The notes beneath the pieces were generated by a model. That model was not told the DNA's origin and did not search any database. It saw only the letters and a program-made list of their open reading frames with translations. From Holacanthus passer (taxonomy: Eukaryota; Chordata; Actinopteri; Pomacanthidae): a DNA stretch of 64,000 nt. Made by a program: the position numbers and the translations under genes. The stretch spans positions 749,001 through 813,000 of the forward strand of contig JAFREQ010000130.1 of the NCBI GenBank assembly GCA_025331565.1, given 5' to 3'. Positions 40,271 through 53,400 of the stretch are shown in pieces; position 1 is the first letter of the stretch; every line of letters begins with the position of its first letter.

Positions 40271-43035
40271 ATGGACAGTGAAGTGGCACTTGAAGCTTTG
40301 AGTGCGATCTGCAATGCCAAAGTCACTTCTGTTCAGAGGCGAAGATCAGAGGCCAGGTCCCAGAGAGAGGAGGAAGGATCCGTATCTCCAGTCATCCGCC
40401 TCTTCAAGCAGCTCTTCTCTGATGAACCTCCACAGCCTCTGCTGGATGTCAAGCAGCTCATCTCCACCGTCCTGGATGAAGACGACGCCAGGTCATTATT
40501 GAAGATACATGCTCAATATTATCTCAGAAAATGATACAGAGAGTTTAATTTTTCTCATTCCTGCAACAATCCTGAGACAGTTTACATCCAAAATCCACAA
40601 TCATGATGCAGCCAAAGTGTGTAGCGAGATTCAGTGGCTGTGATTTGGTTTATATAGCGAGAAAATTCCCCTGAGTTCAGACAGAGACAGAGAGAGACAG
40701 ACAGAGGGAGACATCAGAAGGTTGGTGGTTCGATCCCCGGCTCCTCCAGCCTGCATGTTGATGTGTCTTTGGACAAGACACTGAACCCCAACTGTGCCAC
40801 CAGTGTCTGTATGTGGCAGGTGTTGTAAAGAGCATTTTTAAATGTATAAGTGCAGTCCCTTTATCATTCTGCCACAAGACTTGATGCCTTGTTCTCCATG
40901 AGGGCAGGCTCCATCCATCTCCTTCCTTCGATACTTTTTGGCAGGTGGTGTATTAGGGTGGATGAACCTTCAGGTCCTCCACATCACTCCTTTGACACAT
41001 AAAAGCTAACAAACTGCTTTTCAAAATGCGAAACGTGTCTCTTGAGATGTCCCTGATTCACTTTACCCCAGCTGAGTTTATTTGCACTCAAATCCATCAT
41101 GTGCAGGATAACATGAAGTGACCTACAATGAACTCTGAAACTGCATCTCGTCTTCTGCTCACTTTCAGTGAGGCGTCGAGATCCAACTTCGTCATGATCC
41201 AAAATCTCCAACAGGGACAGGCCCCGGTAAGGGCCTTGAGGGCCATAGACGTTGATAGAGACAAGTCAGGAAGGCTTCACATCATCGACGAGGACGAATT
41301 CTTTGACCCCGGATACAACTACGACTTCACCAATTTGAAAGACTCTGAGACTTATTACAGAGGTGGAGAGGTGTATGAACGCCCTTGTGGTTGGTACCGT
41401 TTTGCCCTCAAGGTGAATATGCTTCTTTTTGTCTGACTTTAATACTGACTGCAATTCAGTATGAGCTTTAACATAATCTGGCTTTGGGCTGCAGGGACCC
41501 ATGGACCAGGTGTGATTACACATAGTAATGATAAATTGTGTCTGCTGAAGTGATTCGTAGAAATTCATTTAATCATGCTACGGTGAAGAAGGCCACATTC
41601 TCAGACTCATACACTGTTTAAAAAAAATCTAAATGAAGACAACAAACAGTCTTTTTTATTCCACTCATTCTTCTGCTTCATCAAAACCCGGTTCCTCCTG
41701 CTGCAGTGATCACTGTTGGGTTGGCTGAACATCTAAATATTTATGACTAATGCAAGTTTTGTTTTGTCTCAGGTCCTGGATAAGTATGGTGACAACACCT
41801 GGCTGGGGAATTTATACCGTGAGACAGAGTCAGTGGACGGAGAGTGGCCTGTGTCCTACCATGGGACGTCACAGACATTTGCTGAAGGCATCATCGAAGG
41901 ACACTACAAGGTTGTTATATTCATTATCATGACAGCTGGAACACATGTGAAGACATATATTCAGTGTACGGAGTGTAAGATGTGACACAACTGTAATTAA
42001 AGACATTACATTTTTTTGTAAATTTCCCCACTGTGGGACAAATAAAGGTTTATCTTATCTTATCTTATCTTACAGGAAGTAGAATTTATTCAGTGGTAGT
42101 CTGACATTAGCACTAACTGACTGGAGTGTAGATCAAGAGGAAACAAATATTCAAAGTCTGTCCGATTACAAACCTCACGCGTCTGTTTGCACATTGAAAG
42201 AGAGGAAGCTGTAAATATTGCTGCTGTTCATACTGAGCATGAATGATCGATCTCTTTGTAGCCTGATGTCACTGTAAGAGCTCGACGTCAAAATCCACAG
42301 TGCTCGATGGATGCAAAATGTGCACTAAGTAAATTCCCTCTGGAGATTTTCCTCGTGTTTCTTTGTGTTTATATCCCTCCACCGCTTCTCAGTCAGGAAA
42401 CACTGTTCTGGAAACACAAAGATGCAACTTTGTCCTGTAAAGACTGCATATTTGGAAAGAATAAACTACTGATTAGAGGTAATAAGAAGTATTGTAAGTG
42501 TTGTATGAAGACAGGCTGTAAAAAATTCAGTGAGCACATCACAACTGTCCAGACTGAATCCAGCCTTAATCCCAATCACAAAAAAACTGTTTGAACAAAA
42601 CCAAACAAAAAAACCCATTATGTGGTTCAAATTTAAAAAGAAATGAGTGTGTGTGTTAGAATCACAGTATAATATAGTGCAATGGTAAAATGTAATTGTG
42701 TGAGGAAGAACTGATTAGTTGGTTAAAAGTTGATCAATTCTTCTTCTTCTTTTTTGGACTTGCAGCCAGGCTCAGGTGAGGTGTACGGCAGGGGGATTTA
42801 TTCCACTCCAGACATCGACGAAGCCATTTATTACAGCAGTACATTCACCTCCAAGAAGACGGGCAAGATGTACAACGTGATCCTGCAGAATCGGATCAAC
42901 CCGAAGTACAGGGAGTTCCACAATAATGACAAGTACTGGCTGGTTCGCATCGAGAAAGGAACATCGGAAAAAGAAGTGACAGAGATGGTAGAGAGGGCCA
43001 TCCGTCCTTACGGCCTTCTGCTCAAAGAGGTCTAA
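40271..43035 (+). CDS. Uncharacterised protein with PARP/ADP-ribosyltransferase-like domain
   Basis: The four exons 40271-40491, 41169-41412, 41773-41910 and 42766-43035 join in frame to 290 residues. I know no assigned function. The N-terminal 75 residues are charged and helical-looking. Residues about 75-155 hold an acidic segment (DEDEFFDPGYNYDFTNLKD) and the conserved-looking RPCGWYRFALKVLDKYG. The C-terminal half looks like an ART fold: YHGT (His position), then GRGIYSTPDIDEA (Tyr position), then YNVILQNRINPKY, DKYWLV and RAIRPYGLLLKEV. The PARP catalytic Glu position seems to fall on Lys in DKYW, so transferase activity may be absent or altered. Fish and some fungi carry many uncharacterised proteins with the same YHGT/GRGIYSTPDI signature. 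It is distinct from the Gig2 family as I remember it. No signal peptide or membrane segment is seen. The promoter carries ISRE-like sites and a TATA box, suggesting an inducible antiviral-type gene. Confidence 0.88.
40690..40875. repeat. tRNA-like SINE or similar dispersed element
   Basis: Located in intron 1 of the ART-like gene. It contains GTGGTTCGATCCCCGGCTCC, which includes a Pol III B-box (GGTTCGATCCC). Then come a GATGTGTCTTTGGACAAGAC segment and ACTGAACCCCAACTG. I recognise this as a very common teleost dispersed repeat. No clear A-box or full tRNA fold is seen. Confidence 0.55.
42018..42075 (+). repeat. Dispersed retroelement 3' tail, copy 3
   Basis: AATTTCCCCACTGTGGGACA, then AATAAAGGTTTATC and four TTATC units, in intron 3 of the ART-like gene. 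It is nearly identical to copy 1 over about 40 bases. Confidence 0.75.
42307..42594 (+). other. Cys-rich ORF in intron 3 of the ART-like gene
   Basis: A 95-codon ORF beginning with a true ATG. The first 30 residues include a hydrophobic stretch (EIFLVFLCVYIPPPLL). The second half is Cys/Lys-rich, with CKDC, then CKCC and a further Cys. A good acceptor (CGCTTCTCAG) and a donor-like AGAG/GTAATA lie inside, so part may be an alternative exon. No family was recognised and chance is possible. Confidence 0.2.
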
Positions 43036-43347
43036 CGGAAGAAAAGCCACAAGTTTTGGCACTTCTTTGCTTCCTTAGCTTTATTTTGAAAGTCCAGTGT
43101 GTGTTGTGTTTGAAGCATGAACTATGTCTTTAGTTAGTCCATGTAAAGATGTCTAATTTACATATACATATACACATGAATATGTCGACTGTATCTCACA
43201 GCTGTATACAGTTTGCATGCTGAATTGAATTGATTTCTTTTATAAAGCAACACTAGTTTGTTTTGCTGCCCAAAGCATTCTGGGACCTGTAGTATTAAAG
43301 CACACTTAGTCCCATATCAAGACTATTTTAACATATTAAAAGTTTTT

Positions 43348-43372
43348 AATAAAGATAAAGATATTCAATAAA
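43348..43372 (+). terminator. Polyadenylation signals of ART-like gene
   Basis: Two AATAAA hexamers (43348-43353 and 43367-43372) lie about 315 bases after the stop codon, followed by T-rich sequence. Confidence 0.6.
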
Positions 43373-44194
43373 GAGACCAGTCAATGTCTTTCACTGTTTT
43401 TAAACAAACATTTGAGTCCAAATCTGACGCAGTTAATAAGTTGGACGTTAATTATTATTAAAATTTTGGCATTAAAATTAAACGACCCTCACAGCGGACA
43501 GTGTAACCGTAGTTACTGTAGTTACCGTAGTTACGTTTCTAGATGCGCAGCAAGAAACAGAGACGACTGTGCGGATGAAAGAACTGACAGACAAAGTTGA
43601 GATCTATGTTGAATTAATCGGAGCTTTGTTTAAAATAATACACGCCGAATTAACATGTGTTTTCCAGAAAGTTGTAAAAAGTTATAATATTTGCTCTACT
43701 CTCTATGTAAATGCGCCAATGTGCAAACAAACATTAGAATGAGGATTTTTTTGAACGGAATACGGCGCAAATTAGTGCCAAGCCTCAAGTCTAGAATCGG
43801 CGCCAAATCACTGGTTTATAAATCAGTAACTGACATTACGGGACCCAACGGGCTTTAAATGTGTAGCTGTAAGTCAGTCTGATTTTATATATTCATACGT
43901 TACATTTTATAGAAAAATCTACTTTGAAAATTTACCGACATTTTGACCGGGACCTGAAACGCATCTCTCCACTTGGCAGCAGACGGTCCGTGAACGCCTC
44001 TCGTTCCCAGTTTCCTCTTTAAACAAACGGGAACTTTTTTTTCTCTCCGGAGTCATATGATGTGATTGAAGTGAAGGAGGAAGACGCCTGTCAGGGAGGA
44101 TCTTTTCCCCCACAACAGCAGAAAAGCCTCAAACTCAACAAAGAGGAACGTGTTTCTCCGCCGGGCTGAAGAACAGCGATGTGACGTTCATGAC

Positions 44195-44206
44195 GGAAAC
44201 GAAACT
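44195..44206 (+). promoter_or_regulatory. ISRE / ETS-IRF composite-like motif upstream of lrrk2
   Basis: GGAAACGAAACT fits the ETS-IRF composite GGAANNGAAA and nearly fits the interferon-stimulated response element. It lies about 196 bases before the lrrk2 ATG, next to a CRE-like TGACGTTCA, which is a plausible core-promoter distance. Mammalian LRRK2 is known to be induced by interferon-gamma in immune cells. Function here is inference from the motif. Confidence 0.5.
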
Positions 44207-44401
44207 CCGGCAACTTCCTTCTTGATCTTGACAAACACGCACAACTGTTTTGTAGTTAATGTAAAATGATGTAACACAGCCAGCGTTCAGTAATGTGATG
44301 TAATGACATGAGTACATTCAGAGTTGCTGGTTTCCTCCCGCGCGGCCGCCGCACTGATTGACCCCAATGAGCCTCCGTCGGGAACCAGGAACTCGAGGAT
44401 C

Positions 44402-47400
44402 ATGGTTGACAGAGAGGAGCTGGAGGAGAGACTGAGGAAGCTGCTGGTGAGACTGAGCAGTCCTCCAGAGGACAGACAGCTGTCCACGCTCATCCAGATC
44501 ATCCAGGACCTGCTTTTCCTGGCGCACACAGACAATGGTAGGAAACACGTTTTTCCTCCTGCATCATGAACGCACCATTTCCTGCATGTTTGATTTAACA
44601 CATACTTCCACAAGTCAAATCTTACTTCAAAGTGCAGAAGTATTATCAGCAAAATGATAAAATGTAAAGTCCTCATTGTGCAGAAAAAAGCCATATTATT
44701 GTTTTTATTATTTCTTATGAATGTTCAGCCTCATAAACACTTTATTAAATGCTATTTGTTCCTGATATCTATTTATTTGGGCCTGAAGAAAGTTTGTCTT
44801 ATTTATCCTCACATTAAGTTTAATTATGTTTTTAGAACTATTTGCATATTGTGCTGTTTTCTACTTTCACTATCACTTTGAATGATGTACACATAATTGT
44901 AGTTACTGATTTTAAAGATGTGACACACAGCAACATGGATGCTTTGCTGTTCAGTGTGTTTAAACCAACAGAGCAGTCCATCAGGTTTTTAATATTATAG
45001 TCCACCTTAACTTATCATAATGCACAGGTTCTATACTCAAGTAGACTTTTGTGACCATATTAATGTACTTTTTTGTAGTTGAAATCTTGAATGCAAGACT
45101 TGCAGTTAGGGCTGAAATAATTAGTGGATTGAGAGAAAAAAGCATTTTAATGATTTGTTATTTTTCAAGCAAATATTCACCAGTTCAGTTTTTCCTCTGT
45201 TTGTCTTGTGTGCTAATCAATTGAACATCTTTAGGTTATGAGTATTTTCATATTGTGATTTTGCTTTATTTGAATTCTTCCACTGTTTTTATCTCTCGCT
45301 TGTCAATTAAATTTTCCATAATTTTATGTTTTTATGTCTCCTGTTCATCATTTCTGTGCTGCTCATTTAATCAATCATTGCAGATGAACAAAAGACAGCT
45401 TCACTGTTTTGCTAGACTGTTCTAGAAGCCTTGTTATAGACATTTAAAAATAGAAATGAGTGTTAAAGATTACATCCCCTCCGTCACATCACGTCTTCTT
45501 GTCTGTCGCTCTGTGATGCAGCAGCTGAACTGTTTGAAGACAAAGACGTCCACGTCCCCCTCATGGCGATGCTGTCGTCCTACATCAGCAGCAGAGGAGT
45601 CCAGCAGGTACCTGACAAACCTTTGACTGTGTGGTTCATTCTGCCTTTTTGTGTGCCTACACAGAGAGAACAAACTTCACATGAGCTTCTTTTAATGACA
45701 GTAGGTTTTTATGGCGCTGACATGAAGCAGCAGTCATGCAGACATACAGGTGTTTACAACAGCTTCGGCCGCTGAGACACTTTATGCTCTGTGTGCTGTT
45801 GCCCACAAGTCAACGGTAGCTGACATGTCCAAGCCTGATCCAGCGTGTTTATGGCATCTCGTGACTCCCAGCTTATCAGAGGTGTGATAGCAACATGGCA
45901 CAAAATGAAAGTCAGATTGTCAGACCCATGTCCAGGCTCAGATGACTCATTCGAAGCATAAAACAAAATCACACTGTCATTCTGCAGGTTATTTCCGAGT
46001 TATTCTTCTTCCTTATTTTTCTGTCGGTTGTTTGGCTTCTAACCTGTTTGTGTACTGGTGCACTCTTGCTACAGGTGGGTTGGTCATTGCTGTGTCGGCT
46101 GATTGAAATACGCCCCGGTACGCTGGACCAGCTGACCACACCTCTGCAGCCAGCCAAGGACTGGGAGGAACTGGGAGTGCACCAGTAAGTAAAGACATAC
46201 TTATTAGAGACTGTAATGTAGCTGTGATACACTGTTATTAGTTGTGGCCGAGTGAATTCATATTTTCTTGTCATGGCTTGAATTTTAATGACTTCGGTGT
46301 GGTCCTCTGACTTTTCCTCTAGAGCCACCAGGAGGTTGACATTCATGGTTTTAAATGAAATATCCCAATAAGCATTTGGATTGCAATGAGATTTAGTTCA
46401 GACTAGAGATTAATTATACGCTGGTAATGCTGGTTTCTTCTTTGCGATGTTGAGTTTCATGGATTTCTTTGAATGTGTATGAGAGCAAACACATCGTGGG
46501 CACTGATATAATATAATACCAGCACCATGAGTGACCAGTCACTGGATGCTCTTGGATGATTTGTGATTGAATTTAACCCACTTACTCTTTCTACATCCAT
46601 TTTTTTTCAGTTAATACTTTCTGGCTCTAAGATGTTCCAGGTCCATGTTCTATTTTCAGTTCCTGTTCATTGTAACCCAAGTGACCTTTTCACTTCCCTT
46701 TTCATTGCTGTCTAACATTTTCACATTCAAATCATTTATTGCTGTTTCTTTCTTCAGTTCTTGATTTAAGCCGTGTTTCCTCTATTTCTAGGACAAGTGT
46801 TAGTAAAACGGCCTAAGTGTTAAGTGTGTAAGAGGTTATAGAAACTATTTTTTGGCCTAATAACATGCAGGCCTGTAAAGTAGTTTAAAACTCTTTTTAA
46901 ATATGCAGTATGTTAACCAATGTTTGTTTGCAAATATTGGGACCTTGCAGATAATAAAATGATTTAAGTCTCAGTCTTGAATGTCTTTGTCTTTCTGCGG
47001 CACTGGTTCATTCTTTGTGCTGATGTGTTGTCCAGGCAGATCCTGAAGGTGCTATCTCAGTACAGAGCCGACTGCAAGGTGACCATGGTTGGACTGAGAG
47101 CCCTGGCTCTTCTGCTCCGATCAGGTACACGACGGCGCTTATTTTCACCATTAATTGATGAATCCTTTCGTCTATAAGATGTCAAAAGATCACAATTTCC
47201 AAAGTGATGCCTTCACAGTGCTTCTTTTATCCAAAACCTTTATTTACTAGCTTTACTTAATATCATAAATGACGGTAAAAAGCATCAAATCCCGACATTT
47301 AAGAAGCTGGAACCAGCAAAAGTTTGACATTTTTGCTTGAAACAATCAATCAATTATCAAAGTAGCTTGTGATTCATTTTCTTTTAATTAACAAATTGGT

Positions 47401-50400
47401 TCATTGACTCAACGTTGCAGCTCTGTACACGACAGCACGACACATCAGGGCAGTTTATTTTCAGAGAAACATTTTAATCTGTTTCCTGTAGTAATGTCTT
47501 TTTTTATGCTCTCTTCTAACCTAATGTGCACTGACCCGTATTTGATCATGCTTTGTGTGATGTGAAGCTTCTGAAAAAGGCAGAGGTTAAACAAAGTCAT
47601 GCATCACATGACTTCGTCCCTGGTGGCGCTGCCAAGGGCAATAATCTAAAGATTTTCTGCTTCTGACTCTGAGGAGCATTTTTTTAAGAAAATATTTGTG
47701 CAAAAATCTGCAATGTAACGAAATATTCACTACTAATCATATGACAAATTGTGAGACCTAAAGTTTGGAGATAATGTAATAGTTAATCAATCTGTGACAA
47801 AGTGGTTAAGGATATACTGTGTTTTAAAAATTGACACTTGATTCACCCTGAAAGTTCTCGTTTCTTTAATACTGAATGTTTTCTCAAACTCCTGTTCAAC
47901 AGTTTGATCTACTTGGCTTTAAAATGACACATTTGTTTTGATGAGCAAATTTTTCGTTTGTTTAATTCATGGCTGTGCAGACGTGGTTCCTCTGCTGGTG
48001 CTGGAGGAGGAGGAGGAGGATGTGTTTGGCCTGGTGGTGCAGGCCATGAAGACGTTTCCTGTGAGTGAAGAGGTTCAGCTTCAAGGCTGTGGAGCTCTGC
48101 AGATCCTCCTGGACAGAGGTGAGTGCGCCCCTGTGTACTGACATGTGTAATGTGTCTCAGTATTCTACGGTATATTAGTCAAATCGGAGCATTGCCACGT
48201 GCAATATCCAAATTAGGATAGCTGCATTATGGTGGTCCAGAGATTCCCCGGCCTATAAATCATATTCTCCAGAGGGAAAATGCTTGTTTGGTACAGACCC
48301 CAGCAAAAATCACACAACTCGTGTTTGTACCTCTATGTGAAATTTAGCGTTTTATCTAACTTTGCCTGAACGTTTGTCTTCACGCTTGTGTGCTGAACAT
48401 GTTTCTGTGTCTCCAGTAAGCGACGACCACCTCGTGGAGTTTGTGGAGAACCAGGATCACGTGGTGGTTCTGGCAGCTCTGCAGAGGTTCCTGGACAGCC
48501 CCGAGCTGCTCGTGCAGGCCATGAAGGTTCTGCTCCCTCTAGCTGGTCCTGGTAAGACCTCATCATACCCCGATCATATTTATGAGGTCCAAGAGGGAAA
48601 GAAAAGAAGTGGAGTGCTTTAGTACTTGGTTAATAAAATGGGCTAATATGTTGCCTCTCTTCAAACCTGATGTCTGAATCCTCGATCATACATTGATCTC
48701 AGATTGATTGATTGAAAGAGTAAATGTGAGTCATGTGCACTGATAGATTCAGTGTTCTCTCTATGTGGAGAGGTTCAGGAATGTGCGCTTTCACTCTACT
48801 AATGTAATGGTTGATGTTTTACACCACATGTTGATCATGAAGGAAGCACGTTAAACATCAGCCCGGTTCCTTCTTTATTTAACACGGTCTATTTCTAGCC
48901 TCATCACCAGACCATGATGTCACTGTAACGCTTTTTAAACGGTCTCGATGCAAATCAGATTAAAGCACAAGCTCTAGTAAACATGGGCGACGTTGTGCTG
49001 CAGCGTCAGAACAGCTGTTTGTGGGGGAGGAGAGCGGCGTTTGTTGAAAACTGTCGAATCTTCATGGAAATTCTCTCAAGTGAGGGACACAGCAGCTCCT
49101 TCAGTAAACACTCCAGGTTTTTTCTCTCCAAATGTAATGTTATGTAATGTATAATTGGCTTGGCGTCTTCCAGCATTTCCATGAAAATGCATTCTTAATT
49201 TGCGGCACAGCAAACGCAGTTATGAGAATGCAGGGAAGCCCTTTATGTGATCTTTGTATTACAAGGGTTACATTTTTCTGGCATCACTGAAAAGGATGAT
49301 TATGAAAAGAGAGGTTTGATTCTTTAAGGCTAATGTTCATTTAAGGTGGTGTAAGGTAAAAGGCCGGCACAGATTTTGGGGTATTTACTGTACATTTAGT
49401 CATTGAATGAATCTCACAATATTAAAAAACACATTGCAACATTATGAAGGAACTGTTCTTTGAGGACAGTGTTTAATGCTGTATATTATAAAGTAGGTTT
49501 TCAGCCTGTATTAAACTCTTGTCACACAATCACGTTGTACATTTTCTCTTGAAAAAACAGGCTGAATATAACAGAGGACATATTTCTTTTATTTCCGGCC
49601 AAAATGGCTGAGAACAAACAGACACATTGCTCTGCACTGAAATTCTAATTAGCTGGATGATTTCTGCGTGAAAAGTGGAGCTCGACATAAAAACAAAAAC
49701 TCAAAAAGTGGACAAGACAAAGTTTCAGTCATGAACAATTTTTCCACTTTAATCGGTGTTTTTCACAGATGTGTGATTTCTCACGGTCATGGGGGGATTC
49801 CAGCCTGTTTGGAGACACCGCTCCTTCTTGTCTTTCTTTTATTTGCTATCTTTCTTTTCTGGTGTGTTTCCATTCTGAATTTGCTAATCAAATCTAAAAT
49901 AGTGTAGTTGTGCCTGCTGATCAGTACATACCATTCTCCTGCTGACATCCACGCTGTTCTTTTCATAAAGCTATAGACTGATTATTTTACACATTGTGAT
50001 ACTTCATGCTGTGTAGTATAATCCTGCAATACCACGTTATATATTGATCACAAACTTAAATCAGTCAAATTCAGCCAAAACATTTCTCTTTTCTCTTCCA
50101 GGCAGTAACGTGGAGGTTTTGATGTCGGGAGGCGCTCGGTGCTACAGCGTCATCATCGCCGCCATGGACGCCTTCCCCGAGGTGGAGGAGCTGCAGGAGA
50201 CGGCCTGCTGTGTGTTTAAGAGGTTTACGTCAGGTGAGTGTTCAAAACTGATCAACTGAGTTAGTGTTTCAGTCTCATTTTAATATCCTCCAATAACAGA
50301 ATGCTTTCATCTGTGGATAAAGTACGTTTTCTCCCAGCACTTTTGTCCACAGTCCAAGTTTAGTAAATCTCACCCAGGTTACACTAGAGAGCAAGAAAAA

Positions 50401-53400
50401 AATATAGTATTAGTGCAAAAACCTTCCTTTTATCTTCTCACAGGTTGTTAGTTGATATGACTGCACTGAAAAACAGTTTGGGTTGCATCGTATGTTGGAG
50501 CGGCCGCTGTTTCAGTACAACTCTGATTCCACAAATGTTGGGACGCTGTGTAAATAAAACCAGAATGCAATGATTTTCAAAGGATTAGCAAATTATCACA
50601 TTCTGTTTTATTTATGTTTTACACAACTTTTTTGGAATAAAGGTTTTATATATGTACAACAACTTCCTATTTCAGTTTTGGTTGTGTATTTCTGTAGTTT
50701 ACACTGGAACCAATTGAAAATCTATTGTCGTCATCGCTCACATGTGGACTATCAACAAACAAGCTTCTCAGTCATTGACAGTGCTGATAACTGTCGTGTT
50801 GCAGAGAGTTACTACAACATCCTGGTACTGAACGGCGTCCAGAGGGTCGCAGTGAGAGCCTGTCAGACTTTCCCCGACAACGCCGCGCTGCAAGCCGCCG
50901 CCCTCTCCTGCCTGGCTGATCTCAGTGAGGACACACACTCACACGTTATTTATATCCACTCAGGCAGATTAGCGATGGAGACGACAGAACAATGTCTCGA
51001 CATCATCATCGACACACAGCAGTGTAACACACAAGATGCTGTTTCCAGGCTGTGTGTGTTTGTGGGCTGATGGGAGATCTTATAAACTATAAAGCAGCTG
51101 GGAGGCTCATCGACTCGTAATGAGCTTAAATTAATTCCTTATTTTTAACCGCTTCATCTGTCCATGAATCTGCTGCCTCTTATCTGGGTCCAGGTCATGT
51201 TAATTGATTATTTCTGTTGCTGGGAATCATTGTTCTATCCAGCTGACAAAAATGTAACAAATGACAACAAATGACATGATCAATCATTGCAGGCCCTGTT
51301 GTCCCCACTGGTGTTGAGCCTTTCTTTGACCAGTATGACATGAAAAGGTTAATGCACTCCATGTGGTATTGAACATGAAATAAAAAAGTTGTGAACAGTT
51401 CAGAAACACTGAATAGAAGCCAACAGGTAGTAAGATTCAAATGTATAAGTGAGTCTTCCTCCAAGGCTCAAATTAAAAGCTCCTCATCAAAACACACACC
51501 TGTAAGATATAGTTAAAATAATTACTAAAAGCCAGACATGAAAATCTTAGAGTCAAACAGTCGGTTGCAGATTTTGACCTGTGACACAGTCATCAGTTTG
51601 TCTCCAGCCCATAGTCTCCACCCTGAAACCCAAACTGTCTCGTTCTGTAGCTGCAACCATCGTGCAGAACAAAGCGGTGGCCGAGCAGGGTCTGGAGGAA
51701 GGAGAGGAGGAGGAGAACAGGGGCAAGGAGGAGGTGGAGGACATGGGCCTGGGCTGGATGGAGGTCTGCTGCATGGCACTGGATCTCCACGCTGCCGAGC
51801 CAGCCGTTCAGGTCGGTCCAACTTCTTCTTGCTACGGTGAATATTTAACGTAGAATCATATAAAAACATCCTTGTGTGAATCACTTCCGCTGCCTCAGGA
51901 AGCTGCGAGCTGGGCCATTCACAACCTGTTACTGCACGGAGCCGGAGTGAACCAGTCAGAGGGGCAGGATGAGAGGTACACGCTGAAACACTGAAACACC
52001 ACACACACATCTTCCACAGATGTTTAACGCTGTCTGACACTTACTTGCGTTCTTATTCGCTCTGTTAGCGTATATACCAGTTTATGAAAGGTTAAAATAT
52101 CTGTAGACATATGAGCAAACAAAAACCAAAAAAATAAAGGCATAAATTATCAGCGACTTCTGTTAGAATCAAGAAAATGCAGGACATTAGAATTTAATGC
52201 TCAGTGTAATTTAGTCTTGGACCTGCTCTGCATGTCATGAGGGATGTTTAAGAATGTGATGAGACAATGTAATGACATTGTTGTTTTCAGGACTCCTGTT
52301 CACAGACAGTTAATGGTGGCCATGCTGCTCCACTCATCGTCTCCCAGCGTGTTTGAAGCTGCTACCAGCGCCATCGCCACACTCATCACACACAACAGTG
52401 AGTCACCTATAATCTGCGTTTTTATTGTAGCAATGAATCAGATGTGATGAAAACATTGACCCACAGAGAATTAACACATGAATCTGCAGCATCTCTCCAA
52501 CTTTGCAGAACTCTGTAGTTTCAGTTCATTGTTCAGCTGTTCGGCCGACAACTTTTAACTGTTCTAGTTCACCCTCTCCGCTCCCATAGCGTCATTTCCA
52601 GCTGCAGCAGGAAGCTGTTTTCAGCCAAGCTGCTCCAAAAACCCTTTGTACGCTCCCTGCTCGGCAGCAAACAGCAGACAGACACAGCTAGAGATGAGCT
52701 GCTGAACATAACGGAGCGTTCAGGTGGTGACGATAATACAACTTGTTTCTGCGGCCCCCAAAGAAACTGTTATTGCAGGTTTCAAACTAAAATGAAAACT
52801 AAATGGACAAAAATACATATGTGTGAATTTCAACAGAATTGATACAAAACTGTGAGAGTAACCACAGTGTGATATGATCAAAGCCTGAGTGCAGTATGGA
52901 TGATGTCAGTATCAATAAAATGGACAGTAAAGAGAGTAAAAGTGACATGTACTTTTCTGATTCACAGTTTGTGTGACGCTTCCTGAAAGATGCTGATATA
53001 GTTAAACCCCTCTTTTCTGTGGAGCTTCAACCATATTTCTAAATCCTGTTTTGTCGGCTCTGCTCTGTCGGCAGCTAAAATGTGCTCCCTGCTGCTGTCC
53101 AGCGGCCTCCACGTCAACCTCGTGGAGATGATGAAGAGACATTCAACCTCAGCTGAAGTTTCCATCAGCGCCTGCAAACTGCTCAGCCTGCTCTTCCAGG
53201 GAAGGTCGGCACAGACACAGTTTCCATTCTGTGATTTCCCTGTTGATATTAGAGATTCACTGTTGTTTTTCATTCATTCATTGTGTGTGGGGATTTTGTT
53301 TTCTGACAAAATATCAAGTGATGAATATCAAGGAGAAATATTTCCTCAAAGACAGCGACGTTGATGAGTGAAACCTGTCTCTTCGTCTGTAGGACAGCAA

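Larger units (their letters stand above)
43036..44401. other. ART-like gene 3' UTR and lrrk2 promoter
   Basis: The 3' UTR runs to about 43390. The lrrk2 5' flank follows, with no TATA box at the expected place, a GC-rich patch at 44335-44350 (CGCGCGGCCGCCGC) and the GGAAACGAAACT motif at 44195. The frame open upstream of the lrrk2 ATG contains no earlier usable ATG. Confidence 0.55.

Noticed and set aside
51525..52040. 171-codon minus-strand ORF
   Set aside because: Antisense shadow of lrrk2 exons 9 and 10; Pro-rich because it is the complement of Glu/Gly codons.
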